Below, piece by piece: positions 34,266-42,735 of a DNA stretch of 53,553 nucleotides; the first letter of the stretch is position 1; each line of letters begins with the position of its first letter. The notes under the pieces were generated by a model, which ran no database searches, was not told the origin of the DNA, and saw only the letters and a program-made list of their open reading frames with translations. The position numbers were made by a program, and so were the translations under genes. The stretch comes from Nitrospirota bacterium (GTDB lineage Bacteria > Nitrospirota > Leptospirillia > Leptospirillales > Leptospirillaceae): positions 1 to 53,553 of the forward strand of contig DAHVAL010000012.1 in NCBI GenBank assembly GCA_027314645.1. Reading direction: 5' to 3'.

Positions 34266-35488
34266 AATTCGGAGGGACGTCCGTTTCTAACATCGAACGG
34301 ATCCGCCACGTGGCCGATCGGGTGGCGGAAGTTCGACGGGAAGGCCATGAAGTCGTGGTTGTCGTAAGCGCCATGGCTGGGGATACCGACCGGCTCATCC
34401 GGCTCGCCCAGGAAATCACTCCAGACCCGCCGGAGCGGGAAATCGACATGCTGCTCTCTTCCGGAGAACGGATCACAAGCGCGCTCCTTGCCATGGCCCT
34501 TTTGACAATGGGGCTGCCGTCCCGTTCGTTTTCGGGGCGCCAGGTAGGAATTCATACGGACAGTACGCACACAAAGGCCCGGATCGAGCATATCGAATCG
34601 GGACGGCTTCTCGCTGCGATTTCTGGGGGGATCATTCCGGTTGTCGCAGGATTTCAGGGGATTTCTCCCAGCGAGGATGTCACGACTCTTGGCAGGGGAG
34701 GATCGGACACGACGGCCGTTGCGCTGGCTGTGGCCATTGCCGCCGATCGGTGCGATATTTACACGGATGTGACCGGAGTATTCACCGCCGATCCCAATAT
34801 GGTGCCCAAAGCCCGCAAACTCGACCGGGTCTCCTACGAGGAAATGCTTGAAATGGCCGCCTTGGGGGCAAAAGTGCTCCATTCCAGGTCGGTGGAATTC
34901 GCCATGCGCTACCGGATGCCTCTTCGTGTCCTTTCCACATTTTCAAAAGACCCAGGAACACTTGTGACGGAGGAAGATAAAAAAATGGAACAAATGGTCG
35001 TCTCGGGGGTCACGGTCGACAGAAATCAGGCCCAGGTCATTGTCTGCGATGTTCCGGACAAGCCGGGACTGGCGGCGACCCTCTTTAGGGATCTATCGGA
35101 CAATGCCGTCATCGTGGACATGATCGTTCAAAACGTGGGGCAGGACCATTTGACGGATATTTCCTTTACGGTCCCTCGCTCGGAGGCTCGTAAGACGATT
35201 CGGATTGCCAGTGAGGTCGCCCGTAAGATCGGGGCGGGAGAAGTCAGGTGCCGGGAGGATATCAGCAAGCTCTCCATCGTCGGGGTCGGGATGCGATCCC
35301 ATTCGGGCGTGGCCGCGCGCATGTTCGAAACATTGGCGACCGAGGGGATCAACATCCTGATGATCTCGACCTCCGAAATAAAGATCTCCTGCTTGATCGA
35401 TGAAAAATATGGGGAGTTGGCCGCACGCGTCATCCACCAATCGTTCGGCCTTGATAAAAATGAGGTGGGGGAGCCGGTTCGTGGATAA
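34247..35488 (+). CDS. lysC: Aspartate kinase
   Basis: Phosphorylates aspartate, the entry to lysine, threonine and methionine. The 413-aa monofunctional enzyme starts with the kinase signature MKFGGTSV, has TLGRGGSDTTAVALA and two C-terminal ACT domains (from about residues 265 and 345: DVPDKPGLAATLF, GVGMRSHSGVAARMF). Start is ATG 34247, 19 bases inside the previous gene, with AAGGA close by. An ATG at 34262 forms an ATGA overlap with the previous stop and is a real alternative. Confidence 0.95.
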   Translation: MSRIVMKFGGTSVSNIERIRHVADRVAEVRREGHEVVVVVSAMAGDTDRLIRLAQEITPDPPEREIDMLLSSGERITSALLAMALLTMGLPSRSFSGRQVGIHTDSTHTKARIEHIESGRLLAAISGGIIPVVAGFQGISPSEDVTTLGRGGSDTTAVALAVAIAADRCDIYTDVTGVFTADPNMVPKARKLDRVSYEEMLEMAALGAKVLHSRSVEFAMRYRMPLRVLSTFSKDPGTLVTEEDKKMEQMVVSGVTVDRNQAQVIVCDVPDKPGLAATLFRDLSDNAVIVDMIVQNVGQDHLTDISFTVPRSEARKTIRIASEVARKIGAGEVRCREDISKLSIVGVGMRSHSGVAARMFETLATEGINILMISTSEIKISCLIDEKYGELAARVIHQSFGLDKNEVGEPVRG

Positions 35489-37076
35489 CGTCTCCGGGGA
35501 CATCGTTCTCTACGACACCACGTTGCGTGACGGATCCCAGATGGAGGACATTTCCTTCACCCTCGAGGACAAATTGAGGATCGTTTCGGTCCTCGATTCC
35601 ATCGGGATCGCCTATATCGAAGGGGGCTGGCCAGGGGCCAATCCCAAAGATCAGGAATTTTTTGCGCGGGTGAGGGAAGTTCCCTTGACCAACGCCCGGA
35701 TCGCGGCCTTTGGAAGTACGCGGAAGGCAGGGAACAAGGTTTCTGAAGATCCGGTTGTCCAGGATCTCCTCTTTGCCGCCACCCCTGTCGTGACAATCTT
35801 TGGAAAGTCCTGGCGTCTTCATGTCAAGGAGATCCTGGGACTTTCCGAAGAGCAGAACCTGGCCATGATCGGCGACACTGTCGACTACCTCAAGCAGCAC
35901 GGAAAGGAGGTCGTCTATGACGCCGAACATTTTTTTGACGGCTTCGCGGAAGATGCTGAGTTCGCGCTGAGGAGCCTGGATGCTGCCAAAAAAGCCGGAG
36001 CGGACTGGATCATTCTTTGCGACACCAACGGAGGGAGCCTTCCCTGGCAAGTCGAACTCGCGACGCGCCAGGCGAGCTCTTTCCTCGGAGGCAATATCGG
36101 CATCCACGCCCACAACGACTCCGATCTCGCCGTCGCCAACTCTCTCGCGTCGGTCCTGGCGGGAGCCCGGCAAATCCATGGCACCATCGGGGGGATCGGG
36201 GAACGGTGCGGAAACGCCAACCTGATCTCCGTGATCGCCGACCTGGTCCTCAAGATGAATCTTCCGGTGGTCGGAAAAGAGGCTCTGGCCCGTCTTCGGG
36301 ATACCGCCGCCTTCGTGTTCGAGCTGGCAAACCGGTCCCTCCCGAAAAACATGCCGTTTGTCGGAGATTCGGCCTTCGCCCATAAGGCGGGGGTCCATGT
36401 CCACGCGGTTCGGAAGGTTTCGCGGGCCTATGAGCATATTCGTCCTGATTCCGTCGGGAACCGTCAGCGGATTCTTTTGTCGGAGCAGGCGGGACGATCC
36501 AACCTTGTGGAGAAGGCGAGGCAGTACGGACTGTCTGTCGAAGACGGGGACCGGCATTTTTCCTCCTTGTTGTCCAAGCTTAAAGAAATGGAATTTGCCG
36601 GATATCAGTTTGAGGGGGCCGAAGCGTCCTTCGAACTTCTCATGCGTCAGGCCCTGGAGTCCGTGACGCCTTATTTTTCCCTCGATTTTTTCCGGATCGG
36701 GATGGGAAAGGGAGAGGAGAAAGAGTCGGGGTACGCCGAGGCGACGGTCCGGGTCCGGGTCGGGTCGGCGTTCGAGCATACCGCCGCTTTGGGGAATGGT
36801 CCGGTGAACGCCCTCGACAACGCCCTCAGGAAGGCCCTCGGGACGTTCTATCCCGAGATTCGCCATATCTCCCTCCTCGATTACAAAGTGCGGGTTCTTT
36901 CGGGAACTTCAGGGACGGCCTCCCGGGTACGGGTCCTCGTGGAATCGACGGACGGGCACCGGAAGTGGGGAACGGTCGGTGTGTCAGAAAACGTGATCGA
37001 GGCAAGTCTCCTGGCCTTGAAGGACAGCATCGAATATTTTCTCCTGACTTCGGGAGCGCGCCGTTTTGAAGGCTGA
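35481..37076 (+). CDS. cimA: (R)-citramalate synthase
   Basis: Condenses pyruvate and acetyl-CoA to citramalate, the threonine-independent route to 2-oxobutyrate and isoleucine. The 531-aa protein resembles isopropylmalate synthase: YDTTLRDGSQMEDISFT near residue 9, GIAYIEGGWPGANP, HAHNDSDLAVANS, GTIGGIGERCGNANL, and a C-terminal regulatory region from about 400. The EGGWPG motif and length point to CimA rather than LeuA. Start GTG 35481 overlaps lysC by 8 bases. ilvD lies 11 kb downstream. Confidence 0.9.
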   Translation: MDNVSGDIVLYDTTLRDGSQMEDISFTLEDKLRIVSVLDSIGIAYIEGGWPGANPKDQEFFARVREVPLTNARIAAFGSTRKAGNKVSEDPVVQDLLFAATPVVTIFGKSWRLHVKEILGLSEEQNLAMIGDTVDYLKQHGKEVVYDAEHFFDGFAEDAEFALRSLDAAKKAGADWIILCDTNGGSLPWQVELATRQASSFLGGNIGIHAHNDSDLAVANSLASVLAGARQIHGTIGGIGERCGNANLISVIADLVLKMNLPVVGKEALARLRDTAAFVFELANRSLPKNMPFVGDSAFAHKAGVHVHAVRKVSRAYEHIRPDSVGNRQRILLSEQAGRSNLVEKARQYGLSVEDGDRHFSSLLSKLKEMEFAGYQFEGAEASFELLMRQALESVTPYFSLDFFRIGMGKGEEKESGYAEATVRVRVGSAFEHTAALGNGPVNALDNALRKALGTFYPEIRHISLLDYKVRVLSGTSGTASRVRVLVESTDGHRKWGTVGVSENVIEASLLALKDSIEYFLLTSGARRFEG

Positions 37077-37881
37077 ACTGCACCCGACGGCCATCGTCGA
37101 ACCCGGCGTCGAGCTGGGGGACGGGGTCCGGGTGGGCCCATTTTGCGTCCTCCGGGGCCCCTCACGGATCGGAGACGGCTCTGTCCTGATGGAAAGGGTG
37201 TCGATCGGTCCATATGTGACGATGGGGGTCCGGAACCGGGTCCATATGGGGGCTGTCATCGGACACGAGCCTCAGGACCATTCCTTTAAGGGCGGAATAT
37301 CGGAAACGATCGTCGGTGATGACAACGAAATCCGGGAATATGTGACCATTCATCGCGGAACGAAGGAGCACACCCGAACGGTGATCGGATCCGGGACTCT
37401 CCTGATGGCCGGATGCCACGTGGCGCACAATTGCGAAGTGGGGGACCGGGCCATTTTGGCCAACGGGGTCCAGCTTGCCGGCTATGTGACGGTCGGGTCG
37501 GGGGCCTTTCTCTCGGGCGGGGTCCTTGTTCATCAGTTCATACGCATCGGCCGTCTGGCGCTCCTGAGGGGAGGATCCCGGACAAGCCGGGATGTTCCCC
37601 CGTTTGCGATCATGGACGGCACGCACAGCCTTCGGACCATCAACCGGGTCGGCCTGCGCCGGGCGGGTTTTTCCCGGGAGATGATCGATGCGATCGGACG
37701 GTTCTATCGCGAATATCTTCTTGGTGGGGTGATCGATCGGGACAGGGTGTCTTCGGTGGATCGGAAATTTCCCGAAATCGGGGAAATCGTGGATTTCGTT
37801 TTGTCGAGCCGGCGGGGGATCTGCTTTCCACCCAAAAGGTCCCTCGCCAGTGCGCAGGAAATTTCCGCCGAAGAGGAATGA
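37066..37881 (+). CDS. lpxA: UDP-N-acetylglucosamine acyltransferase
   Basis: First step of lipid A synthesis. The 271-aa protein is a left-handed beta-helix of hexapeptide repeats (HPTAIVEPGVELGDGVRVGP..., IGHEPQDHSFKG) with the catalytic His in GCHVAHNCEVGD near residue 120 and GGSRTSRDVPPFAI. Uses a TTG start (37066), overlapping cimA by 11 bases. It lacks lpxD/fabZ neighbours common elsewhere; here it ends an amino-acid operon. Confidence 0.94.
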   Translation: MKAELHPTAIVEPGVELGDGVRVGPFCVLRGPSRIGDGSVLMERVSIGPYVTMGVRNRVHMGAVIGHEPQDHSFKGGISETIVGDDNEIREYVTIHRGTKEHTRTVIGSGTLLMAGCHVAHNCEVGDRAILANGVQLAGYVTVGSGAFLSGGVLVHQFIRIGRLALLRGGSRTSRDVPPFAIMDGTHSLRTINRVGLRRAGFSREMIDAIGRFYREYLLGGVIDRDRVSSVDRKFPEIGEIVDFVLSSRRGICFPPKRSLASAQEISAEEE

Positions 37882-37893
37882 CGGCTTTTCGGG

Positions 37894-37922
37894 TTGACAT
37901 GATGGACGCATCTACGTATGAT
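37894..37922 (+). promoter_or_regulatory. Strong sigma70 promoter for ihfA-like gene
   Basis: Perfect TTGACA (37894-37899), 17-base spacer, TATGAT (37917-37922). The best promoter match in the window, about 26 bases before the TTG start. Confidence 0.75.
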
Positions 37923-37948
37923 TATCATCCGAAATAAGGAGGTTTCCC

Positions 37949-38269
37949 TTGAATCGTACAGATATAGTCGAGTATACACGCAATCATGGCGGTGGAGCGG
38001 GTCTTCCCCGGAAGACGGTTCGTGAAGCTCTGGACTTTGTGATCGAGGAGATTACCCAGGCGGTTCTCTCGGGGGAATCCGTGAAATTGACTGGCTTCGG
38101 AACTTTCGAGGTCCGCAAGCGCGAAGATCGGCTTGGGCGGAACCCGAAAACTGGAGAGCCCCTTCTCATCAAAAGCCACCGTGTCGTTGTTTTCCGTCCG
38201 ACCCGACATTTCTGGGGAAATGACGAGGCCCCCAAAAAGACTGCCTCGAGCCGCAAGAAATCCGGTTGA
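37949..38269 (+). CDS. ihfA: HU/IHF-family DNA-bending protein (IHF alpha-like)
   Basis: Nucleoid protein of 106 aa with the HU/IHF fold: RKTVREALDFVIEEITQAVLSGESVKLTGFGTFEV split across the first half and the DNA-binding arm RLGRNPKTGEP around residues 60-71. A short Lys/Arg/Ser tail is extra. The TTG start has AAGGAGG 6 bases upstream. IHF-alpha versus HU cannot be settled by eye; the VKLTGFGTFEVRKR and NPKTGEP features lean to IHF. Strong promoter precedes it. Confidence 0.88.
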   Translation: MNRTDIVEYTRNHGGGAGLPRKTVREALDFVIEEITQAVLSGESVKLTGFGTFEVRKREDRLGRNPKTGEPLLIKSHRVVVFRPTRHFWGNDEAPKKTASSRKKSG

Positions 38270-38317
38270 TTCTTTTCGGAGCATGGCGTGTCCCTCCGAA
38301 AAACAGGAGATCCGACG

Positions 38318-38647
38318 GTGGCGTCGTCCGGAAGAAAATACAAGATTGGTGAAGCGTCCTCATTGCTTGGAGTGCCGATAACCACTCTTCGCTCGTGGGA
38401 AAGGGCCTTTCCCATGCTTGCTCCGTCCAAGACGAGGGGCGGTCATCGGGAGTACTCTGAATCCGATCTCAGTTTTCTGACACGGATCATTGATCTTCTC
38501 CGGAACGAAGGTCGGTCTGTTCCCAGCGTCCGGAGCATCCTCGAAAAACGTCCTCCGGCCCTTGATGCCCCCACCGTCGAGAGCCTTTTGCTCGAGATCC
38601 GGAAGGGTCTCGCCATCTTGTCTGCTACGGACCGGGAGATTGCCTGA
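38318..38647 (+). CDS. MerR-family helix-turn-helix protein
   Basis: 109-aa regulator with N-terminal MerR winged helix ([25 protein letters not shown], then [11 protein letters not shown]) and a short helical C-terminus. No effector or metal-binding cysteines. Follows ihfA by 48 bases. Two starts have good Shine-Dalgarno sites: GTG 38318 (AGGAGA, 7 bases) and GTG 38288 (GGAG, 6 bases). The ihfA-merR pair is a common arrangement in bacteria (next to pheT elsewhere). Confidence 0.85.
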   Translation: MASSGRKYKIGEASSLLGVPITTLRSWERAFPMLAPSKTRGGHREYSESDLSFLTRIIDLLRNEGRSVPSVRSILEKRPPALDAPTVESLLLEIRKGLAILSATDREIA

Positions 38648-38678
38648 AAGGCGATTGTCCCAATGACGATCCAACAAT

Positions 38679-38755
38679 CGGGGCGTGGCGCAGCCTGGTA
38701 GCGCACTCCCTTGGGGTGGGAGTGGTCGAAGGTTCAAATCCTTTCGCCCCGACCA
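38679..38755 (+). tRNA. tRNA-Pro (anticodon GGG)
   Basis: 77 bases with encoded CCA. Acceptor CGGGGCG/CGCCCCG, D stem GCGC/GCGC, anticodon stem CTCCC/GGGAG with loop TTGGGGT (anticodon GGG), T arm GAAGG-TTCAAAT-CCTTT. Outside the anticodon arm and variable loop it matches the tRNA-Pro at 16440. Begins 31 bases after the MerR-like stop, so it is probably cotranscribed with it. Confidence 0.95.
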
Positions 38756-39182
38756 ATTTCAAGCCCTTTAGAGACATCCCGTTCGGTTTATTGGAACCCC
38801 TCCCCCAAAGACCCAATCTGTGTCCTCCATCGAACTTTCCATATTCCGAATATTTTTTTCAAGAAGCGTTGACTGGGCCGCTGTCGTGGAATCCCGGCAC
38901 AATCCCACGCAAATGGGAGAAACCCGGAAGAGGTGGTCGCCGCCGACCGCTCCCGCCTGCCGTGGAGTCTTTGAGCGGACCATGGTAAGATAGGGTCCCA
39001 TGCGACGGGAATATCCCCCGAAAAGCCCGAGTTTCCCCCCCGGAAAAGACCGGGAGTTCTTGGGGGAGCCTGTCCGATTTTCCTGATCTCGCCGGGTGGC
39101 GGGATGGATCAATGGAAAGGATTGCCGGGGTTGTCTTCTGTTTCTGACCTATTTGGATTTTATCGGGTGATCCAGTCCCGTC
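38756..39182. other. Intergenic region before surE
   Basis: No convincing ORF. Contains a TTGACT at 38869-38874 without a matching -10, and a hairpin at 39034-39066 (separate entry). It likely carries the surE promoter and the end of the tRNA transcript, but no T-tract terminator is visible. Confidence 0.5.
39034..39066 (+). repeat. GC-rich hairpin upstream of surE
   Basis: CCCGG (39039-39043), loop AAAAGA, CCGGG (39050-39054), extended by flanking C and G runs that can pair after a bulge. Possibly a leader hairpin; no T tract. Confidence 0.3.
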
Positions 39183-39203
39183 ATGGACGGAGAACGGGTC
39201 TTC

Positions 39204-40025
39204 ATGGCTGATGCCCGCCCTCTTATCCTGATTTCAAACGACGACGGGATCGATTCGCGGGGGATCTCGGTCCTCGAAGAGGCCGTTCGAGATCTTGGCG
39301 ATGTTTATGTGGTGGCCCCTGAATCCGAACGCTCGGCCGCCTCTCACGCACTGACCCTCCACAAGCCGTTGCGCATTTATGAACGGTCTCTGCGGCATTA
39401 TGCGGTGTCGGGGACGCCGACCGATTGCGTGAATCTCGCCGTCTTCACCATCCTCCCCCGAAAGCCGGACATTTTGTTGTCCGGCATCAATCATGGCCAA
39501 AACATGGCTGATGACGTGACCTATTCCGGCACCGTTTCCGCGGCGTTCGAAGGATCCATTCTTGGAATCCCCTCGATGGCCTTTTCCCTGACCGTTCCAG
39601 ACGATCCTTCCCTTCCTCCGGCCTTTGACTCAGCCCGTCATTATGCGACGCACCTCGTTCGAAAGATGATCGAGGACCGTCCCGCGGCATCGGTGCTGTT
39701 TTCAGTGAACATTCCCGATCGGCCTCTCGGAGATATTGGGGGAATTCGGATGACCCGACTGGGAAAACGCGTTTTTGGAACGGGGGACATCCTCCGCAAG
39801 GAAGATCCCAGGGGGCGTCCCTATTACTGGATCGGGCTCTCTCCCAAAGACTACGAGCCGGACCCCCAGTCCGACCTCCATGCCGTCGACCATGGATTCG
39901 TGTCGGTGACTCCCCTTCATCTCGACCTCACGCACTACCCCTCCTTGAGCCGATACCAATCCTGGGAATCCCCGGACCATTCACTGCAACAGCCCGGGCT
40001 CCGGGCTCATCCGATGGCCCCTTGA
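39204..40025 (+). CDS. surE: 5'/3'-nucleotidase SurE
   Basis: Metal-dependent nucleotidase linked to stationary-phase survival. About 273 aa from ATG 39204. N-terminal ILISNDDGIDS holds the metal-binding Asp pair, then VVAPESERSAASHALTL, SGTPTDCVNLA and LSGINHGQN. Neither start has a good Shine-Dalgarno; ATG 39183 would add seven residues. The stop lies against cysS, which begins 11 bases later. Confidence 0.93.
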   Translation: MADARPLILISNDDGIDSRGISVLEEAVRDLGDVYVVAPESERSAASHALTLHKPLRIYERSLRHYAVSGTPTDCVNLAVFTILPRKPDILLSGINHGQNMADDVTYSGTVSAAFEGSILGIPSMAFSLTVPDDPSLPPAFDSARHYATHLVRKMIEDRPAASVLFSVNIPDRPLGDIGGIRMTRLGKRVFGTGDILRKEDPRGRPYYWIGLSPKDYEPDPQSDLHAVDHGFVSVTPLHLDLTHYPSLSRYQSWESPDHSLQQPGLRAHPMAP

Positions 40026-40036
40026 GCGGATCTTCC

Positions 40037-41500
40037 ATGCCGACCCTCCCCATCAGGCTCTACAACTCTTTGACCCGGCAGGTGGAAGTTTTTCGCCCCC
40101 AGACTCCCGACGAGGTCAAGATGTACGTATGCGGGGTGACAGTCTACGACGACTGCCATTTGGGCCATGCCCGGAGCCAGATGGTGTTCGATACGCTCAA
40201 TCGGCTCTTTTTGGAATCCGGGTACCGGGTCCGCTATGTCCGGAATATTACGGATATCGACGACAAAATCATTCGAAAAGCCCGCGACGCGAACAAGCCC
40301 ATCGGGGAAATCACCGCACGGTATATCGACTCCTTTAACCGCGACATGTCCCGGCTTGGGATCCTCCCCCCCACGGCAGAACCGCGCGCCACCGAATTCC
40401 TTGGCGCGATGCTTTCTCTGATCGGTCGGCTTGTGGATTCGGGCGCTGCATATTTGGCGGGTGGGGACGTGTACTTCCGGGTCCGCAAGTTTACGGGATA
40501 TGGGGCGCTTTCCCATCAGGTCCTGGAAGACTTGAGATCCGGCGCCCGCATCGAACCGGGAGAACAGAAGGAGGACCCTCTCGATTTTGTCTTGTGGAAG
40601 GGGGCCAAGGAAGGAGAGCCGGCGTATCCGTCTCCTTTCGGAGACGGTCGACCGGGCTGGCATATTGAATGCTCCGCGATGAGTCTTCATTATCTGGGAC
40701 CGACCCTGGATCTGCATGGCGGGGGAATGGATCTTCTCTTCCCGCACCACGAGAACGAGCGCGCCCAAAGCGAGGCTGCCACCGGCGAAACCTTTTCCAG
40801 GACCTGGATCCACAACGGATTTGTGACGATCCGGGAGACCAAGATGTCCAAGTCCTTGGGAAATACCCTCAAGATCCGAGAGTTTTTCGAGGGTTCCCCG
40901 TCTCCCGAAGAGGTGACCCGCGAATGGCTCAGGTACTTTTTTCTGTCAACGCATTACCGTTCTCCGGTCGACCTCACGGATCAAGCCTTGTCGTCGGCCA
41001 AGAACGCTCTTGACGGTCTGTATCAATGCCGGGCCCTCTTGCTCCTTGACGATGGGGAACCGCCCAAGCGCCCTCGAGAGGGGGGCAGCGGTTTCATGGG
41101 GGAATTCATGGAGGCTCTCCGTTCCGACATGGATTCTCCGGTGGCGTTGTCCGTCCTCCATGCGGCCAAGACCCGCATCAACCCTTGGCTGTCAGGCGGC
41201 CGAACGGGGACCCCTCCGGCGGATCTTTCAGAAATTCGGGCGCTTTTTGATTTGGCGGGGCGGACTCTGGGAATCCTTCTCCTTCCTCCGGGCCAATGGG
41301 TCAGCGGTCTGAGGACGGCCCGGACATCCGGGGAAACGGGAATTCCGGATGAGGAAATCCGCCAATTGGTTCTCCTCCGGGAAGAAGCCAGGAAAAATCG
41401 TGAATTTCAAAAAGCTGACGCGATCCGCGAGCGTCTGAAGGACGCGGGCGTGGTTCTCGAAGATCAGCCGGGAGGCCCCCCACGGATACGGAGGATCTGA
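40037..41500 (+). CDS. cysS: Cysteine--tRNA ligase
   Basis: Class I aminoacyl-tRNA synthetase, 487 aa, one subunit. Zinc ligand Cys in VCGVTVYDDCHLGHARS (also holding the HIGH-type HLGH), GWHIECSAMS, GGGMDLLFPHHENE and the KMSKS motif KMSKSLGN near residue 270. C-terminal DALR helix bundle. A TTG at 40022 overlapping the surE stop is an alternative start. Followed by rlmB, a pair often seen together. Confidence 0.97.
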   Translation: MPTLPIRLYNSLTRQVEVFRPQTPDEVKMYVCGVTVYDDCHLGHARSQMVFDTLNRLFLESGYRVRYVRNITDIDDKIIRKARDANKPIGEITARYIDSFNRDMSRLGILPPTAEPRATEFLGAMLSLIGRLVDSGAAYLAGGDVYFRVRKFTGYGALSHQVLEDLRSGARIEPGEQKEDPLDFVLWKGAKEGEPAYPSPFGDGRPGWHIECSAMSLHYLGPTLDLHGGGMDLLFPHHENERAQSEAATGETFSRTWIHNGFVTIRETKMSKSLGNTLKIREFFEGSPSPEEVTREWLRYFFLSTHYRSPVDLTDQALSSAKNALDGLYQCRALLLLDDGEPPKRPREGGSGFMGEFMEALRSDMDSPVALSVLHAAKTRINPWLSGGRTGTPPADLSEIRALFDLAGRTLGILLLPPGQWVSGLRTARTSGETGIPDEEIRQLVLLREEARKNREFQKADAIRERLKDAGVVLEDQPGGPPRIRRI

Positions 41501-41514
41501 GCGACACCCAGGGA

Positions 41515-42249
41515 GTGGTCGGGGGCTTTCATCCGGTCATGGAGCTTCTGTCCGTCAAGCCGGGGCATGTGGTCCATCTCTATTTCAGGGACGATCGCCA
41601 CCATGATTCCCGGAGAAGGGAACTCATCCGGACCGCCCGCTCATTGGGAATCCCCGTCGACTTTCTTCCGGCCCAGGCAATGGACCGGATGGCCCCGGCG
41701 GGATCGCCCCACCAAGGGGTGCTGGCGAGGGTTCAGGAGGTATCGACCTATTCCTCCATGGAGGAGTTCTTGGATACCCGGGACACCTACCCGCCCACGC
41801 CTCTCGTGGCTGTGGACGGGGTCCAGGATCCCCGCAATCTGGGAGCTCTGTTGCGGACGTGCGATGCGGCCGGAGTGGCGGGAGTTCTCCTGCCAAAACG
41901 GCGCGTCGCCCCACTTTCCGGGACGGTCTCCAAAACCTCCGCGGGAGCCCTTTTTACGCTCCCCCTCGTGCGGGTCGGCAATCTGGCCATGAGTCTTCGT
42001 TTCTTGAAGAAGGAAGGATACGGGGTGGCGGTCCTTGATCTTGCCGGAGAGCCCCTTCCCGAAGGACCGCTTCCGTCCCCCCTGATTTTGGTGGTCGGCT
42101 CGGAGGAGAAAGGGGTCTCCCGCCCCGTGGCCGACCTCGCCGACTGGAAAATCCGCCTTCCGATGCGGGGCCATGTTCAGAGCCTGAACCTGTCGGTGGC
42201 GGCAGGGATTTTCCTCTACAGGCAAATGGCCCACAGTCCTGTTTCGTAG
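41515..42249 (+). CDS. rlmB: 23S rRNA 2'-O-ribose methyltransferase RlmB-like (SpoU)
   Basis: SAM-dependent TrmH/SpoU-family RNA methyltransferase, 244 aa. N-terminal substrate-binding part (GGFHPVMELL, GSPHQGVLARV) and SPOUT knot with the three family motifs: DGVQDPRNLGALLRTCDAAG, LVVGSEEKGVSR, and LPMRGHVQSLNLSVAAGI. Start uncertain: GTG 41515 has no well-spaced Shine-Dalgarno. Lies 14 bases after cysS. Confidence 0.9.
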   Translation: MVGGFHPVMELLSVKPGHVVHLYFRDDRHHDSRRRELIRTARSLGIPVDFLPAQAMDRMAPAGSPHQGVLARVQEVSTYSSMEEFLDTRDTYPPTPLVAVDGVQDPRNLGALLRTCDAAGVAGVLLPKRRVAPLSGTVSKTSAGALFTLPLVRVGNLAMSLRFLKKEGYGVAVLDLAGEPLPEGPLPSPLILVVGSEEKGVSRPVADLADWKIRLPMRGHVQSLNLSVAAGIFLYRQMAHSPVS

Positions 42250-42261
42250 ATACGATTCCCG

Positions 42262-42387
42262 TTAGGGGAGAAGACGCCGGTAAAATCCCGGTTCTTCAAG
42301 GAAGCGTTCCAGTGTTCTGAGACATTCCACGAGTCTGGCAAGGGTGCCGATTTTGGGTGAAACAAAATGAACCTTCATGAGGCGCAT
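42262..42387 (-). CDS. Candidate small protein of 41 aa, unknown function
   Basis: Starts with ATG at 42387 preceded by AAAGGAG at a spacing of 6 bases, one of the best ribosome-binding sites in the window, and ends with TAA. The peptide begins MRLMKVHFVSPKIG and its second half is an amphipathic helix with alternating Leu and charged residues (LARLVECLRTLERFLEE). It is encoded in a non-coding gap, on the strand opposite its neighbours. No family recognised. Could be a small regulatory or membrane-surface peptide. Confidence 0.45.
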   Translation of the reverse strand: MRLMKVHFVSPKIGTLARLVECLRTLERFLEEPGFYRRLLP

Positions 42388-42417
42388 TGGGCGCTCCTTT
42401 CAACGAGGCGGGGTTGA

Positions 42418-42436
42418 ACGTCTAAAATTGAGACGT
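42418..42436. repeat. Perfect inverted repeat upstream of the 41-aa ORF
   Basis: ACGTCT (42418-42423), 7-base A/T-rich centre, AGACGT (42431-42436). It lies 31 bases before the start of the small - strand ORF, where an operator would be expected. Confidence 0.4.
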
Positions 42437-42590
42437 GTCAGCCCTTGGGATCAAGGTTTCCGGCGCCTGGGAGCGAAAGGATCGGGGGATAAAGCAAAGG
42501 AAGGGTCGGAAGACGGTGAGGATGGAACACATCAAGGTCGTTCCAGAACCTTAATCCCCCTCTCTCTTGGCCCGGGGCGAACCGGACGTG

Positions 42591-42619
42591 TTGTTGTCTT
42601 GCGAGCCGGGGTCCATAAT
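42591..42619 (+). promoter_or_regulatory. Candidate promoter for the Sel1-repeat gene
   Basis: TTGTTG (42591-42596), 17-base spacer, CATAAT (42614-42619), about 110 bases before the ATG. Confidence 0.4.
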
Positions 42620-42735
42620 GGACGACTCCTTTGATAAGGTGAGTTTCTCCCCTTCCCATGCGAAGACGGACAAGGAAACCTCCCGTCTTCAAGAAATCAG
42701 GAAAGAGTCCACCGTGTAGTGTAGGAGGCCCATTG

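Larger units (their letters stand above)
42250..42735. other. Intergenic region between rlmB and Sel1 gene
   Basis: 486 bases. Holds a 41-codon - strand ORF (42262-42387), an inverted repeat (42418-42436) and a candidate promoter for the Sel1 gene (42591-42619), each listed separately. The rest shows nothing I can name. Confidence 0.6.
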
